Source: Azotobacter beijerinckii
GTDB taxonomy: Bacteria; Pseudomonadota; Gammaproteobacteria; Pseudomonadales; Pseudomonadaceae
Direction of reading: 5' to 3'
NCBI RefSeq assembly: GCF_900110885.1
Contig: NZ_FOFJ01000017.1
Location: forward strand, 1 to 64,000
Length of the DNA stretch: 64,000 nucleotides
Shown here: positions 43,678-53,033 of the stretch, piece after piece
Layout of the letters: every line of letters starts with the position of its first letter
How positions within the stretch are numbered: the stretch's first letter is position 1
Notes under the pieces: model-generated
What the model was told of the DNA's origin: nothing
Databases searched by the model: none
What the model saw: only the letters and a program-made list of their open reading frames with translations
Translations under genes and position numbers: made by a program

Positions 43678-44685
43678 TTGAAAAGACCGCACTTTTTCCG
43701 CCTTCCTCGCCTTGCGGTTCTGCTCTGCGGGCTGCTGCTCGCCCCCCTCGCCAGCGCCGCCCCGCTGCAGTTCGCACTGGTCGCCAAGCGGGTGGACCAC
43801 CGTTTCTTCATCCTGGCCGCCGAGGGCTGTGCCGAGGCCGCCCAGGCCCAGGGCGATAGCTGCCTGTTGCTGGGCGCTGCGGGGCCGACGCATTTCCGCC
43901 GACAGAACGAGGCCCTGAAAGCGGCCTTCGAGAGGGGGCTGGACGGTATCGCCCTGTCGGTGACCCATTCGAAGTGGCTGGCCGATCATGCCCTGCAACG
44001 GGCCGGCAAGACGCCACTGATCACCTTCGACTCGGACCTCGGGCCCGCCGAGCAGCCGCTGCGCAAGGGCTACGTCGGGCTCGACAACCTGCTCTTCGGC
44101 CAGCAGTTGGGCATGCTCGCCCAGCGCTTCAGGCCGCAGGGCGGAAGGCTGTGCATCCTGAGCGGCAGACCGCAGGACACCAACCTCTCGGAACGCATCC
44201 GGGGCATCCGCCAGCAGCTGCGCGGCGAGCCGGCCGCGAACGAAGCAGGCGACCGGCTGAGCGGAGAACATGGCTGGAGCGAACCGCCCCGCTGTCCGCT
44301 GTACGACACCGACGATCAGCAGAACGCGCTGCTCAAGCTCGCCACCCTGATGGACGCCGGCGAAGCCGACGTCATCATCAGCACCGGCAGTTGGCCGATC
44401 CACCAGGCCGACACCTATCGCGGGCAACTCGGCCCGCTGCTCGCCAGGCTCGACAAGCAAGGCGGTCGCCCAGCGACCATCATCGCCACCCCCGAACCCA
44501 ACGCGGCGCAGCTCGCGCTGCTCGACGACGGGCTGGTACAGGCCTATCTCAGCATGGAAAGCCGCGAGATCGGCCGGCAGAGCTATTGGATGATGAAACG
44601 CCTGGCGCAGGGCCTGCCCGTCGCCGAGCGGGTTCTCGTCGAGAGCCACGTCTACCTGCCCGGAGCCGCGCCGGCGAACCCCTGA
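43678..44685 (+). CDS. Periplasmic sugar-type binding protein
   Basis: A 335-residue type I periplasmic binding protein. A signal peptide (MKRPHFF start, hydrophobic LAVLLCGLLLAPLASAA, cut near residue 27) precedes two lobes with the ribose-binding-like QFALVAKRVDHRFFILAAEGC, LDGIALSVTHSKWLADHAL and TPLITFDSDLG blocks. A TTG at 43678 preceded by AAGGA seven bases away is a better start than the ATG at 43630. No ABC permease or kinase is next to it, so it may feed a distant transporter or a sensor. The ligand is unknown. Confidence 0.83.
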   Translation: MKRPHFFRLPRLAVLLCGLLLAPLASAAPLQFALVAKRVDHRFFILAAEGCAEAAQAQGDSCLLLGAAGPTHFRRQNEALKAAFERGLDGIALSVTHSKWLADHALQRAGKTPLITFDSDLGPAEQPLRKGYVGLDNLLFGQQLGMLAQRFRPQGGRLCILSGRPQDTNLSERIRGIRQQLRGEPAANEAGDRLSGEHGWSEPPRCPLYDTDDQQNALLKLATLMDAGEADVIISTGSWPIHQADTYRGQLGPLLARLDKQGGRPATIIATPEPNAAQLALLDDGLVQAYLSMESREIGRQSYWMMKRLAQGLPVAERVLVESHVYLPGAAPANP

Positions 44686-44691
44686 AGCCGC

Positions 44692-45639
44692 TCAGACCTG
44701 CAACTGCCGGCTGCACTCGGCAAGGCTGCGCAGGTCGGCCTCCAGGTGGCGGGGAATGTAGTCGCGTAGGAACTCCACCCAGGTGCGGATCTTCGCATCC
44801 AGGTACTGCCGCGACGGGTACAGCGCAAAGACCCCGAGCGGATAGAGGGTGTACTCCGGCAGCACGCGCACCAGACTGCCGTTCTGCAGGCTTTCCAGTG
44901 CCGAATAGACCGGCAGGGCGCCGACCCCCATGCCGGCCTTGAGCGCCACGGTCATGGCGTCGACGGTGTTGACCTGGAAATGGGTATGGCTGACGCTCAC
45001 CAGCTCCTGGCCGTCGGGGCCGTCGAGCAGCCACTTGTCGAGGCTCATCACCGGATAGACCAGGCGCAGGCAGCGATGTCCGGCCAGGTCGGCGGGCTCG
45101 CGCGGCAGTCCGCGGCGGGCGAGGTAGGCCGGCGAGGCGCAGAGCACGCTGTAGATCTTGCCGAGCTGCTTGGAGATGAACCCGGAGTCCGGCAGCTCCG
45201 GGGCGGTCACCACCGAGATGTCATAGCCCTCGTCGAGGATGTCGGTGGTGCGGTTGGCCAGGGTCAGGTCGAAGCTGACCTCCGGGTACTGCTCGCTGTA
45301 TTCGGCGACGGCCTTGATCAGGTAGTGGTGGCCGATGCCGGTCACCGCATGGACCTTCAGGTTGCCGGCGGGGTTCGCGTGGGCCTGGCCGGCCTCGGCC
45401 TCGGCCTCGGCGATGTAGCCGAGGATCTGCTCGCAGCGCTGCAGGTAGCGCTGGCCGGCCTCGGTGAGGGCGATGCGCCGGGTGGTGCGGTGCAGCAGGC
45501 GGGTGCGCAGGTGCCCCTCCAGGGTGGCGACCGCCCGCGAAACGTAGGAAGTGGTCAGGTCGAGGCGGGTCGCAGCCGCAGTGAAGCTGCCGGTTTCCGC
45601 CACGCAGACGAAGATGCGCATGTGGGAGAGAATGTCCAT
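44692..45639 (-). CDS. LysR-family regulator of the efflux operon
   Basis: A 315-residue LysR protein. The HTH spans about residues 1-60 (MRIFVCVAETGSFTAAATRLDLTTSYVSRAVATLE), followed by an effector domain of the CrgA/AaeR group. The ATG ending at 45639 is preferred to a GTG five codons upstream. It is divergent from the efflux operon starting at 45845, the same layout as E. coli aaeR with aaeXAB, whose LysR regulator responds to aromatic carboxylic acids. The inducer is inferred to be similar. Confidence 0.9.
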   Translation of the reverse strand: MDILSHMRIFVCVAETGSFTAAATRLDLTTSYVSRAVATLEGHLRTRLLHRTTRRIALTEAGQRYLQRCEQILGYIAEAEAEAGQAHANPAGNLKVHAVTGIGHHYLIKAVAEYSEQYPEVSFDLTLANRTTDILDEGYDISVVTAPELPDSGFISKQLGKIYSVLCASPAYLARRGLPREPADLAGHRCLRLVYPVMSLDKWLLDGPDGQELVSVSHTHFQVNTVDAMTVALKAGMGVGALPVYSALESLQNGSLVRVLPEYTLYPLGVFALYPSRQYLDAKIRTWVEFLRDYIPRHLEADLRSLAECSRQLQV

Positions 45640-45844
45640 CGATCGCTGTTCCACTGGATGACGAGGGGCCGGACGCGACAGGAATGCGCCGCCAGCCGCT
45701 CACGGGCAGGCAGTCTGCCAAGGATTATGGCCTTTTAGTACAAAATCAATCATCTAACAGTCGCCTTACTCTCTTGCCCATCCCCTCTTAAAATTGACCT
45801 GACTCAAAGCTTCTCCCTCCTCCCGCAACATCAGGATCACTACA

Positions 45845-47359
45845 GTGCACCGCAACCTGTGGTCGGGCTTCTGTCTGTCCAGTCTGCTCGCTGTGTTCTC
45901 GACGCTTTCCGGCTGTATCGACAGTCGCGGCATCATCCCCCAGGCCCTGCGTTTCGACGACGCGAAGCTGACCACCGACCAGACGATCCGCAAGGCCGAC
46001 AGGACGGTGGAATGGCCGCGCGATCAGTGGTGGCAGGCCTACGGCGACCCGCAACTGAACGCCTGGGTCGAAATGGCCCTGGCCGGCAGCCCCAACCTGG
46101 CCATGGCGGCCGCGCGGCTGCGCCAGGCCCTGGCGCTGGCCGGGGTCGCCGAGTCGGAGCATGCGCCGCAGGTAAAACTCGATGCCTCGGTGCAACGCAA
46201 GCACTGGCCGGCTGACCGCTACTTCTACGGCCCCGGCGTGCTCGGCGACACCACCGGCTGGAACAATACCACCGCGCTGGGCATGAACTACGACCTCGAC
46301 CTCTGGGGCCGCCTGCGCAGCGACACCGAACGGGCCCTGAGCCTCGCCGAGGTGGCGGCGACCGAGGAGCGCGCCGCGGCGCTGGAGCTGCAGAACAACG
46401 TGGTCGCCGCCTACATCCAGCTGGCCCTGCACCATGCCCGGCTGGACATCGCCGAGGCCGAACTCAAGCAGCGCGAACAACTGCTGGAGCTGGCCCGCGA
46501 ACGCCTGGCGATCGGCATCGGCACCCAGCTGGAGATCAGCGAGGCCGAAGCGCCGCTGCCGGAAGCCCACCGCCAGATCGACCTGATCGAAGAGGAGATC
46601 GCCCTGACCCGCAACCAGTTGGCCGCCCTGGCCGGCAAGGGGCCGGGCGAAGGGGCACGGCTCGAACGGCCGAAGCTGTCGCTGCACGGCGAGCCGGCCC
46701 TGCCCTCGAACCTGCCGCTGGAGCTGCTCGGCCGCCGCCCGGACGTGGTCGCCCGGCGCTGGCAGGTGGCCGCCGAGGCGCGCGGCATCGAGGTCGCCAA
46801 GGCGGATTTCTATCCCAACGTCAACCTGGTCGCCTTCCTCGGCGCGAGTTCGACGACCGGCGATATGCTGAATTTCCTGACCAACGGCAGCAAACTGACC
46901 TACGGCATCGGCCCGACCCTGAGCCTGCCGGTGTTCGACGGCGGGCGCCGGCGCGGCAAGCTCAGCGAAGCCACCGCGGCCTACGACCTGGCCGTCGAGC
47001 AGTACAACCAGACCCTGGTGGAGGCGCTCAAGGGCGTGTCCGACCAGTTGATTCGCCTGCATTCGCTGCACGAGCAGGAGATCTTCGTCGGCCACGGCCT
47101 GGAGACCGCCGAACGCCGCTACCAGCTGGCCGAGGAGGCCTACCGCCGCGGCCTGACCGACTACCGCTCGGTGCTCGAGGCGCAGAGCCAGCTGTTCGAT
47201 CAGCAGTTCCTCGAACAGCAGATACACGCCGCCCACCTGACCGCCCAGGCCGACCTCTGGGTGGAGCTCGGCGGCGGCGCGCTGACGGACGACAGCGGCC
47301 CCGCCGCCGAGCAGCTGGACGCTCACAAGACTACCCTGCACCTCCCCGGTCGCCACTGA
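45845..47359 (+). CDS. Efflux outer-membrane lipoprotein (NodT/OprM-like)
   Basis: A 504-residue outer-membrane channel of the RND-type factor family. The signal peptide ends with the lipobox STLSGC (Cys23). Two repeats of the OEP domain follow, with WWQAYGDPQLNAWVEMALAGSPNLAMAAARLRQA and LGRRPDVVARRWQVAAEARGIEVAKADFYPNVNL. GTG at 45845 is the start (AGGA eight bases upstream). It is the first gene of a four-gene efflux operon with an FUSC pump, a DUF1656 protein and an HlyD adaptor, and provides the outer-membrane exit. Confidence 0.92.
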   Translation: MHRNLWSGFCLSSLLAVFSTLSGCIDSRGIIPQALRFDDAKLTTDQTIRKADRTVEWPRDQWWQAYGDPQLNAWVEMALAGSPNLAMAAARLRQALALAGVAESEHAPQVKLDASVQRKHWPADRYFYGPGVLGDTTGWNNTTALGMNYDLDLWGRLRSDTERALSLAEVAATEERAAALELQNNVVAAYIQLALHHARLDIAEAELKQREQLLELARERLAIGIGTQLEISEAEAPLPEAHRQIDLIEEEIALTRNQLAALAGKGPGEGARLERPKLSLHGEPALPSNLPLELLGRRPDVVARRWQVAAEARGIEVAKADFYPNVNLVAFLGASSTTGDMLNFLTNGSKLTYGIGPTLSLPVFDGGRRRGKLSEATAAYDLAVEQYNQTLVEALKGVSDQLIRLHSLHEQEIFVGHGLETAERRYQLAEEAYRRGLTDYRSVLEAQSQLFDQQFLEQQIHAAHLTAQADLWVELGGGALTDDSGPAAEQLDAHKTTLHLPGRH

Positions 47360-47368
47360 GGAATCCCC

Positions 47369-49546
47369 ATGAAAACCGTGGCCGATGCACCGGTCGGCGC
47401 CTTCCGCCGTGCCCTGGGCGACTGGGCACTGAGCGAGGGCATGACCTGGGTATTCGTGTTCAAGGCCCTGCTCACCGCCTTCGTCGCCCTCTGGCTGGCC
47501 TATCGCCTGGAACTGCCGCAGCCCAGCACCGTGCTGGCCACGGTGTTCATCGTCATGCAGCGGCAAAGCGGCGAGGTGCTGGCCAAGAGCTTCTACCGGA
47601 TCATCGGCACCCTGCTGGGCCTGGTGGTGATGGTCACCCTGATCGCCCTGTTCAACCAGGAGCGCGTGCTGTTTTTGCTCTGCCTGGCGATCTGGGTCGG
47701 CCTGTGCACCGCCGGCGCGGCGCGCTACCGGGACTTTCGCGGCTACGCCTGCGTGCTCTCCGGCTACACCGCGGTGATGATCGGCCTGCCGGCCACCTTC
47801 AACCCGGACGGCGCCTTCATGCAGGCCCTGTGGCGGGTGCTGGAGATCTCCGTGGGGATTCTCTGCACCGGCCTGGTGATGGGCCTGATCCTCCCGCAGA
47901 CCAGCGGTGCTACCTTGCGCGCCACCCTCGCCACGCGCTTTCGCGACTTCGCCGGATTCGCCTGCGCGGGCCTGGCCGGCGAACTCGAGCCGCAGCGCAT
48001 GGAGCAGCTCAGCGCGCGCTTCGCCGCCCAGGCGGTGGCCCTGGAGAACCTGCGCAACGCCAGCGCCTTCGAAGACCCCAACATCCGCCTGCGCAGCGGC
48101 CGCCTGGCGCGCCTGAACAACGAGTTCATGGTCCTCTCGACCCGTTTCCACGCCCTCTACCAGTTGCTCCAGCGCCTCCAGGGCGAGGCCGGCGGCCACG
48201 TGCTGGAGGCGCTGCAGCCGTGCCTGGCGCAGCTCGGCGCGGAACTCGCGCCGCTCGCCGAGCGCCTGTACAGCGAGGGCGACGCGACGAGCCTGGCTCA
48301 GGGCCTGCAGATCAGCCAGCAGGCGCTGATGCAGCGCATCCGCGACGGCCGCCAGCAGCTCGTCGAACGGCAGGCCGACGAAGCGCGGCTGACCGACTTC
48401 AACACCGCCGCCGAGCTGCTGTTCCGCTTCGCCAACGACCTCCACGGCTACGCCCAGACCCAGGCCTCGCTGGCCGACCAGCACCATGCCCGGGAAAGCT
48501 GGAAGGGCAGCTTCACCCCCCGGGCCAACGGCCTGGCCGCGGCGGTGGCGGGCATCCGCTGCGCCCTGCTGATCCTCGCGCTCAGCGCGTTCTGGCTGGC
48601 CAGCTCGTGGCCCAGCGGCAGCACCTTCGTGCTCACCGCCGGGCTGGTCTCGGCGCTCAGTTCGACCTCGGCCAACCCCGCGCGCCTGAGCCGGCAGTTG
48701 CTGGTCGGCGCGACCGGCAGCGCGGTGGCCGGCTTCGTCCTGCAGTTCTGGATCTTCCCCTGGCTGGACGGCTTCGCCCTGCTCTATGCCTCGCTGGTGC
48801 CGGTGATCGCCTTCGGCGCCTTCCTCCTCGCCCGTCCGCAGACCCTCGGCTACGGCGTCGGCCTGCTGATCTGGTTCTGCATGCTCGCCCTGCCGGCCAA
48901 CCAGACCCACTACCTGCCCTACCACTTCTTCAACGAATACCTGGCGATACTCGCCTCCATGGGCCTGGTGGTGGTGTCCATGCTGATCCTGCCGCCCGAC
49001 CGCCCCTGGCTGTGGCGGCGCCTCGAGCAGGATCTGCGGATGCGCGTGGTGTTCGCCGTCAGCGGCAAGCTCAAGGGGCTGGTCGACGGCTTCGAGAGCG
49101 GCACCCACGACCTTCTCAACCAGGCCTACGGTCTGGCGGCACGCCGCCCGGACGTGCAGCGCCAGCTGCTGCGCTGGATGTTCGCGGTGCTGGAGATCGG
49201 CCATGCGGTGATCGAGCTGCGCCAGGAACAGGCCGCCCTGCCGGACGAACCCTGTTATGCCGAGGACACCCCCTGGCAGCTCGGCGTCCGGGCGCTCGGC
49301 CGCGCGCTGGTGCGCCTGTTCATCCAGCCCGACGAGGCCAACCGGCAGCGCGCCCTGGCCGCGGTCGAGCAGGCCATCCAGGCGGTGCGCGACACCCCCG
49401 AGCTGCGTCCGCCGCAGTTTGACAGCTCGCCGCTGCGCCGGGTACTCAGCTACCTGCACTTCATCCGCAGCTCGCTGCTCGATCCCAATTCGCCGCTGGC
49501 CGAGGGCTCCGCCAGCCTCGCCGGGAGAGTCGTCCATGCCCCGTGA
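47369..49546 (+). CDS. AaeB-like FUSC family efflux pump
   Basis: A 725-residue inner-membrane pump. Two FUSC domains with about five to six helices each (about residues 20-180 and 390-540) are separated and followed by long helical cytoplasmic parts. Family blocks include PSTVLATVFIVMQRQSGEVLAKSFYRIIGTLLG and the second-half SGSTFVLTAGLVSALSSTSANPARLSRQLLVGATGSAVAG. AaeB exports aromatic carboxylic acids such as p-hydroxybenzoate. GAGGAA precedes the ATG ten bases after the previous stop. It overlaps the next gene by 11 bases. Confidence 0.92.
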   Translation: MKTVADAPVGAFRRALGDWALSEGMTWVFVFKALLTAFVALWLAYRLELPQPSTVLATVFIVMQRQSGEVLAKSFYRIIGTLLGLVVMVTLIALFNQERVLFLLCLAIWVGLCTAGAARYRDFRGYACVLSGYTAVMIGLPATFNPDGAFMQALWRVLEISVGILCTGLVMGLILPQTSGATLRATLATRFRDFAGFACAGLAGELEPQRMEQLSARFAAQAVALENLRNASAFEDPNIRLRSGRLARLNNEFMVLSTRFHALYQLLQRLQGEAGGHVLEALQPCLAQLGAELAPLAERLYSEGDATSLAQGLQISQQALMQRIRDGRQQLVERQADEARLTDFNTAAELLFRFANDLHGYAQTQASLADQHHARESWKGSFTPRANGLAAAVAGIRCALLILALSAFWLASSWPSGSTFVLTAGLVSALSSTSANPARLSRQLLVGATGSAVAGFVLQFWIFPWLDGFALLYASLVPVIAFGAFLLARPQTLGYGVGLLIWFCMLALPANQTHYLPYHFFNEYLAILASMGLVVVSMLILPPDRPWLWRRLEQDLRMRVVFAVSGKLKGLVDGFESGTHDLLNQAYGLAARRPDVQRQLLRWMFAVLEIGHAVIELRQEQAALPDEPCYAEDTPWQLGVRALGRALVRLFIQPDEANRQRALAAVEQAIQAVRDTPELRPPQFDSSPLRRVLSYLHFIRSSLLDPNSPLAEGSASLAGRVVHAP

Positions 49547-49736
49547 AATCGCCCTGTTCGGCGTCTACATGCCGAGCCTGACCCTGCTGTTCCTGGCCAC
49601 CCTGGCCGGCAGCTGGGCCCTCGACCGGCTGCTCGCCTGGTTCGGCCTCTACCGCCATGCCTGGCACCCGACCCTGCTGCGCATGAGCCTGTTCACCTGC
49701 CTGTACGGGCTGATCGCCCTGTACATCTACCGCTGA
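49536..49736 (+). CDS. DUF1656 small membrane protein (AaeX-like)
   Basis: A 66-residue protein with two helices (about residues 11-31 and 45-64). The start MPREIALFGVYMPSL and the end YGLIALYIYR match the DUF1656/AaeX family, which nearly always lies between an FUSC pump and an HlyD adaptor gene. It overlaps the pump gene by 11 bases and is followed after 21 bases by the adaptor. Its function in the complex is unknown. Confidence 0.92.
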   Translation: MPREIALFGVYMPSLTLLFLATLAGSWALDRLLAWFGLYRHAWHPTLLRMSLFTCLYGLIALYIYR

Positions 49737-49757
49737 CCGCCCCACATAGGCCCGGAT

Positions 49758-50651
49758 ATGTCCTGGAAAAGAGTCATCAGTGTCGTCTTCACCCTGCTGG
49801 TCTTCGCCGCCGCCGCCTACATCGTGCGCACGCTGTGGGTGCATTACATGGATTCGCCCTGGACCCGCGACGGCCGGGTGCGCGCCGACGTGATCAACAT
49901 CGCCCCCGACGTCGCCGGCCTGGTGGTCGAGGTGGCGGTGAAGGACAACCAGCCGGTCAAGAAGGGCGACCTGCTGCTGCGCATCGACGACGAACACTAT
50001 CGCCTGGCGCTCAAGCAGGCCGAAGCCCTGGTAGCCGCGCGCAAGGCCCAGTTGCAGATGAACCAGGAGAACGCCCAGCGGCGGACCGACCTCGACGCGA
50101 TGGTGGTGTCGCGGGAGAGCCGCATCAACGCCAGCCACCTGGCCAGCGCCGCCCAGGCCGACTATCAAGAAGCGCTGGCGCAGCTCGACCTGGCCCGGCT
50201 CAACCTGGGCCGCACCGAGGTGCGCGCGCCGGTCGACGGCTACGTCACCAACCTCAACGTCTTCGAGGGCGACTTCGCCAACCGCGGCGAGGCCGCCCTG
50301 GCCCTGGTGGATAGCCATTCCTTCTACGTCTACGGCTACTTCGAGGAAACCCGCCTGCCGCTGATCCGCGTCGGCGACCAGGCCGAGCTGCGCCTGATGA
50401 GCGGCGAACGCCTGACCGGCCGGGTCGACAGCATCGCCCGCGGCATCTACGACCGCGACAACCCGGAAAGCCGCGAGCTGGTCGCCGACGTCAATCCGAC
50501 CTTCAACTGGGTGCGCCTGGCCCGCCGGGTACCGGTGCGCATCCAGCTCGACGCGGTGCCGGAGGGCGTGACCCTGGCGGCCGGCCTCACCTGCACGGTG
50601 ATCGTCATCCCCAGCACCGACACGCCGCGTCCGCTGCCGGATCGCTGGTAG
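49758..50651 (+). CDS. HlyD-family efflux adaptor (AaeA-like)
   Basis: A 297-residue membrane fusion protein. One N-terminal helix (residues 7-25) is followed by the lipoyl halves with VINIAPDVAGLVVEVAVKDNQPVKKGDLLLRID and the LNLGRTEVRAPVDGYVTNLNVFEGDFA block, a short coiled coil and a beta-barrel. It links the FUSC pump to the outer-membrane channel. The 3' end of this gene, from about 50524, recurs as a decayed copy at 52135-52263, showing that it took part in a tandem duplication. Confidence 0.92.
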   Translation: MSWKRVISVVFTLLVFAAAAYIVRTLWVHYMDSPWTRDGRVRADVINIAPDVAGLVVEVAVKDNQPVKKGDLLLRIDDEHYRLALKQAEALVAARKAQLQMNQENAQRRTDLDAMVVSRESRINASHLASAAQADYQEALAQLDLARLNLGRTEVRAPVDGYVTNLNVFEGDFANRGEAALALVDSHSFYVYGYFEETRLPLIRVGDQAELRLMSGERLTGRVDSIARGIYDRDNPESRELVADVNPTFNWVRLARRVPVRIQLDAVPEGVTLAAGLTCTVIVIPSTDTPRPLPDRW

Positions 50652-50663
50652 CCAGAGCAGGCC

Positions 50664-50736
50664 CGTGGGAGCGGCCCTGGCCGCGAGGGCGGGGAGCGCC
50701 GGAGCCTCTCGCTCTCGGCCGAGGCCGCTTCCACAA
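50664..50736. repeat. REP-like hairpin pair
   Basis: GTGGGAGCGGCCCTGGCCGCG and the reversed form CGGCCGAGGCCGCTTCCACA face each other, as in REP doublets (BIME) of Pseudomonas. A worn copy lies at 52270-52350 and a similar sequence at 53938-53985. No RAYT transposase gene is in the window. Confidence 0.7.
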
Positions 50737-51110
50737 GCACCTGCAACTGTCACATAACTTCCCGCCGCCTTCTTATTGTCGACCCGTCATTCCCCAGCAA
50801 AAAACTGCCGCATTGACAAAGAAAAACCTCCCGCCTCCGCCAACAACTTTCCCATCGAACTCACTGGCTCCCACAAGCCTTTCGCCGGACATATCCAGGC
50901 GCTACTTTCCGCTGCCGCCAAGAGCCAGAAACAGCACACGGATTATTACGAAAAACAAATAACAGCGTTACCAGAACACACTTCAAAAGAATCGACGAGC
51001 GGACCTGTCCCCGTTGCCAGGAAGCTCTTTTCATTCCTCAAAACACCCCGAAAAGCCCCGCCAAATCTGGCCAGCAGCGACCCGGCAGGGCCTTGACGGG
51101 CAGGCGGTAA

Positions 51111-51178
51111 TTGTTGCCAATCCGGTCAACAGTCTTTGGCGTTATTGTTTCTGTAATAGTTATTTCAAAACCATTACA
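51111..51178 (+). promoter_or_regulatory. Conserved promoter-like block of DUF2790 gene 1
   Basis: TTGTTGCC at 51111 starts a block kept before all three DUF2790 genes. Within it TGTAAT (51152-51157) and ATTACA (51173-51178) form an inverted repeat with 15 bases between; the same is at 52859-52885 before gene 3. TGTAAT half-sites are used by CopR/CzcR-type metal response regulators in Pseudomonas. Confidence 0.5.
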
Positions 51179-51325
51179 ATGAACTCACCTTCCGGAAAAA
51201 AGTTGCCGAACCGGAAGCAACCCATTGCCCAACCGCAACACCCGAAAGTTGGACAACAACTTCGCCCGGCTCACCGCGAGGCCGGGGAAGTTTTCGATAA
51301 AGTTTCGCTCTACAGGTAATCCTCG

Positions 51326-51592
51326 ATGAAAGCATTAGCCTTGCTGGCTTTGGCTGGAGTTTCGTGCATGGTGGCGGCCGACGAACTGCCGCCCCCCGCG
51401 GATCATCCGAAATCGTTGGAAGTTGAACACTACGCCTATGGGATGCACCCGGACATCGCCCGGGTCCTCACGACCTCCGCGGTGCCGAATGTCTGCCAGT
51501 CCGTGCCGGTGCAGATGACCTACGAGGATCACCAGGGTCAGCGTCACGTCATGGAATACCTGGTGATGGGCAGCGGCTGCTCGAACGGCTGA
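51326..51592 (+). CDS. DUF2790-type small secreted protein (copy 1)
   Basis: An 88-residue protein with a signal peptide (MKALALLALAGVSCMVAA, cut near residue 18). The mature part has LEVEHYAYGMHPDIARVL, VPNVCQSVPVQMTYEDHQGQRHVMEY and a C-terminal GSGC; the two Cys (after PNV and near the end) may form a disulfide. This is the DUF2790 family, short periplasmic proteins common in Pseudomonas, of unknown function. Two further copies follow in tandem. Confidence 0.85.
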   Translation: MKALALLALAGVSCMVAADELPPPADHPKSLEVEHYAYGMHPDIARVLTTSAVPNVCQSVPVQMTYEDHQGQRHVMEYLVMGSGCSNG

Positions 51593-51814
51593 CCGTCCAG
51601 CGCGAAGACGGGCATTGTTGCCGATCCGCTCAACGCTCCTTGTCGCAATCGGCCATGTAACCCGTCCCCCGCAGTCGCTAGAGTGACTCCGCCGTCCGCA
51701 CGCAAGTGACGACACCGGACGGCAGACCCCGCGGACGCTTCTCTCCGCACCCTTCGACCGGCCTCTCGCGGGGCCGGCCGAAGCCTCCCGAAGACCTTTC
51801 CGACAGGCAACCTG

Positions 51815-52082
51815 ATGAAAACGTCGACCCTGCTGCTCCTGGCCGGGGTTTCCTGCATGGCCATGGCCGAAGCCCGGCCGATGACCGCGGACACCACCGG
51901 CGCCCCCCGCCTCGAGCACTACGACTACTCGATGGACCCGGACATCGCCCGGGTCATCAAGATCACCGAGATTCCGAACGTCTGCGAAGTCGTGCCGATG
52001 CAGATGGTCTACGAGGACAGCCACGGCCAGGCGCCACGTCCTCGAATACAGCGTCATGGGCCGCGGCTGCGGGAGCTACTGA
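51815..52082 (+). pseudogene. DUF2790-type protein (copy 2), frameshifted
   Basis: The gene starts MKTSTLLLLAGVSCMAMAEA and runs in frame through LEHYDYSMDPDIARVIKITEIPNVCEVVPMQMVYEDSHGQ. Copies 1 and 3 then read CAG-CGT, but here an extra G at about 52031 (CAGGCGCCAC) shifts the frame. In the next frame the expected RHVLEYSVMGRGCGSY and a TGA at 52080-52082 are still perfect. The damage is a single base, so either the gene died recently or the base is a sequence error. The upstream block (TTGTTGCC at 51615) is kept, but the TGTAAT/ATTACA repeat is lost. Confidence 0.8.
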
Positions 52083-52134
52083 GCGCCGCCAGGCTCCCGC
52101 CCGCCCCCGGGCCTGAGCGAAGTTTCCCCCGACC

Positions 52135-52263
52135 TGCCCGGCCCGCCGGGTGTCGGTGCGCATCCAGCTCGATACGGTGCCGAAGGTCCTACCTCTGGCG
52201 GCCGACCTCACCGGTACGGTGATCGTCACCCCAGCGCCGCGCCCGTTACCGGACCGCTGCTAG
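52135..52263 (+). pseudogene. Remnant of the hlyD 3' end at the duplication junction
   Basis: These bases repeat the last 43 or so codons of the adaptor gene (GCCCGCCGGGT, GTGCGCATCCAGCTCGA, GTGATCGTC, then CCGGACCGCTGCTAG for CCGGATCGCTGGTAG) with many differences and no start. The junction to what precedes it, near 52135, joins the downstream flank of DUF2790 copy 2 (GCCTGAGCGAAGTTTCCCCC, as also after copy 3) to hlyD sequence. Confidence 0.85.
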
Positions 52264-53033
52264 CAAGGGCAGGCCCGTGGAAGCAACCCTGACCGCGAAA
52301 GCGGGGATCGCCGAAACCTTTCGGGCCGAGGCCGCCCCCACGAGCGCCTGCAACTGTCACATAACTTCCGACCGCCTACTTACTCGTCGACTTGCCATTC
52401 CCCTGCGAAAAAGTGCCGCATTGATAAATGAAATTCATCCCGAGTCCTCTGAGAACTCTTCACTTGAACTCATCCGGTACCCCAGGCCTTTTTTCAAACA
52501 TATCAACGCGCCACGCGAATTATTACATCAGATAAATGACAGCATTACCAAAACATGCCTTAACATAACCAGCAAGCGAACCGCACCACATCACTGCACC
52601 ACATCAAAATGCCACTTCCCAGCACCACAAAGAGCGGAAACACTGCACAGATTATTACGCAATACAAATAACAGCATTACTAAAACACGCCTTAAAAGAG
52701 AAAACTGGCGAACCGCACGCTGTTGCCAGGAGCCCATTTTCATCGTTTCCATCCTCCTGAAAGCCCCGCCACATCTGGCCTCGAACGATCCATGCGGCCT
52801 CTGACGGGCATGCGGTAATTGTTGCCCATTTGGTCAAAAGTCTTTGTTGTTATTGTTCTGTAATAGTTGTTTCAAAATCATTACAATGAACTCACCTTCC
52901 GGAGATGAATTGCCGAACCGGAAGCGGCTCATTGCCCAACCGCAACACCCGAAAGGTTGGACAACAACTTCGCCCGGTTCACCGCGAGGCCGGGGAAGTT
53001 GTCGATAAAACTTCGCTTTACAGGTAATTCTCG

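Larger units (their letters stand above)
50524..51592 (+). repeat. Tandem duplication, unit A (hlyD 3' end to DUF2790 gene 1)
   Basis: This stretch runs from the last 128 bases of the adaptor gene through a REP-like hairpin and an AT-rich spacer to the end of DUF2790 gene 1. The same order and largely the same sequence, including non-coding parts, returns at 52135-53303. Shared marks are CTGTCACATAACTTCC, ACAATGAACTCACCTTCCGG and GCCCAACCGCAACACCCGAAA. Confidence 0.85.

Noticed and set aside
45788..49537. A 1249-codon open frame on the minus strand opposite the efflux operon
   Set aside because: It mirrors the outer-membrane and FUSC pump genes, has the His/Gln/Gly-rich make-up of an antisense frame in high-GC DNA and shows no domain.
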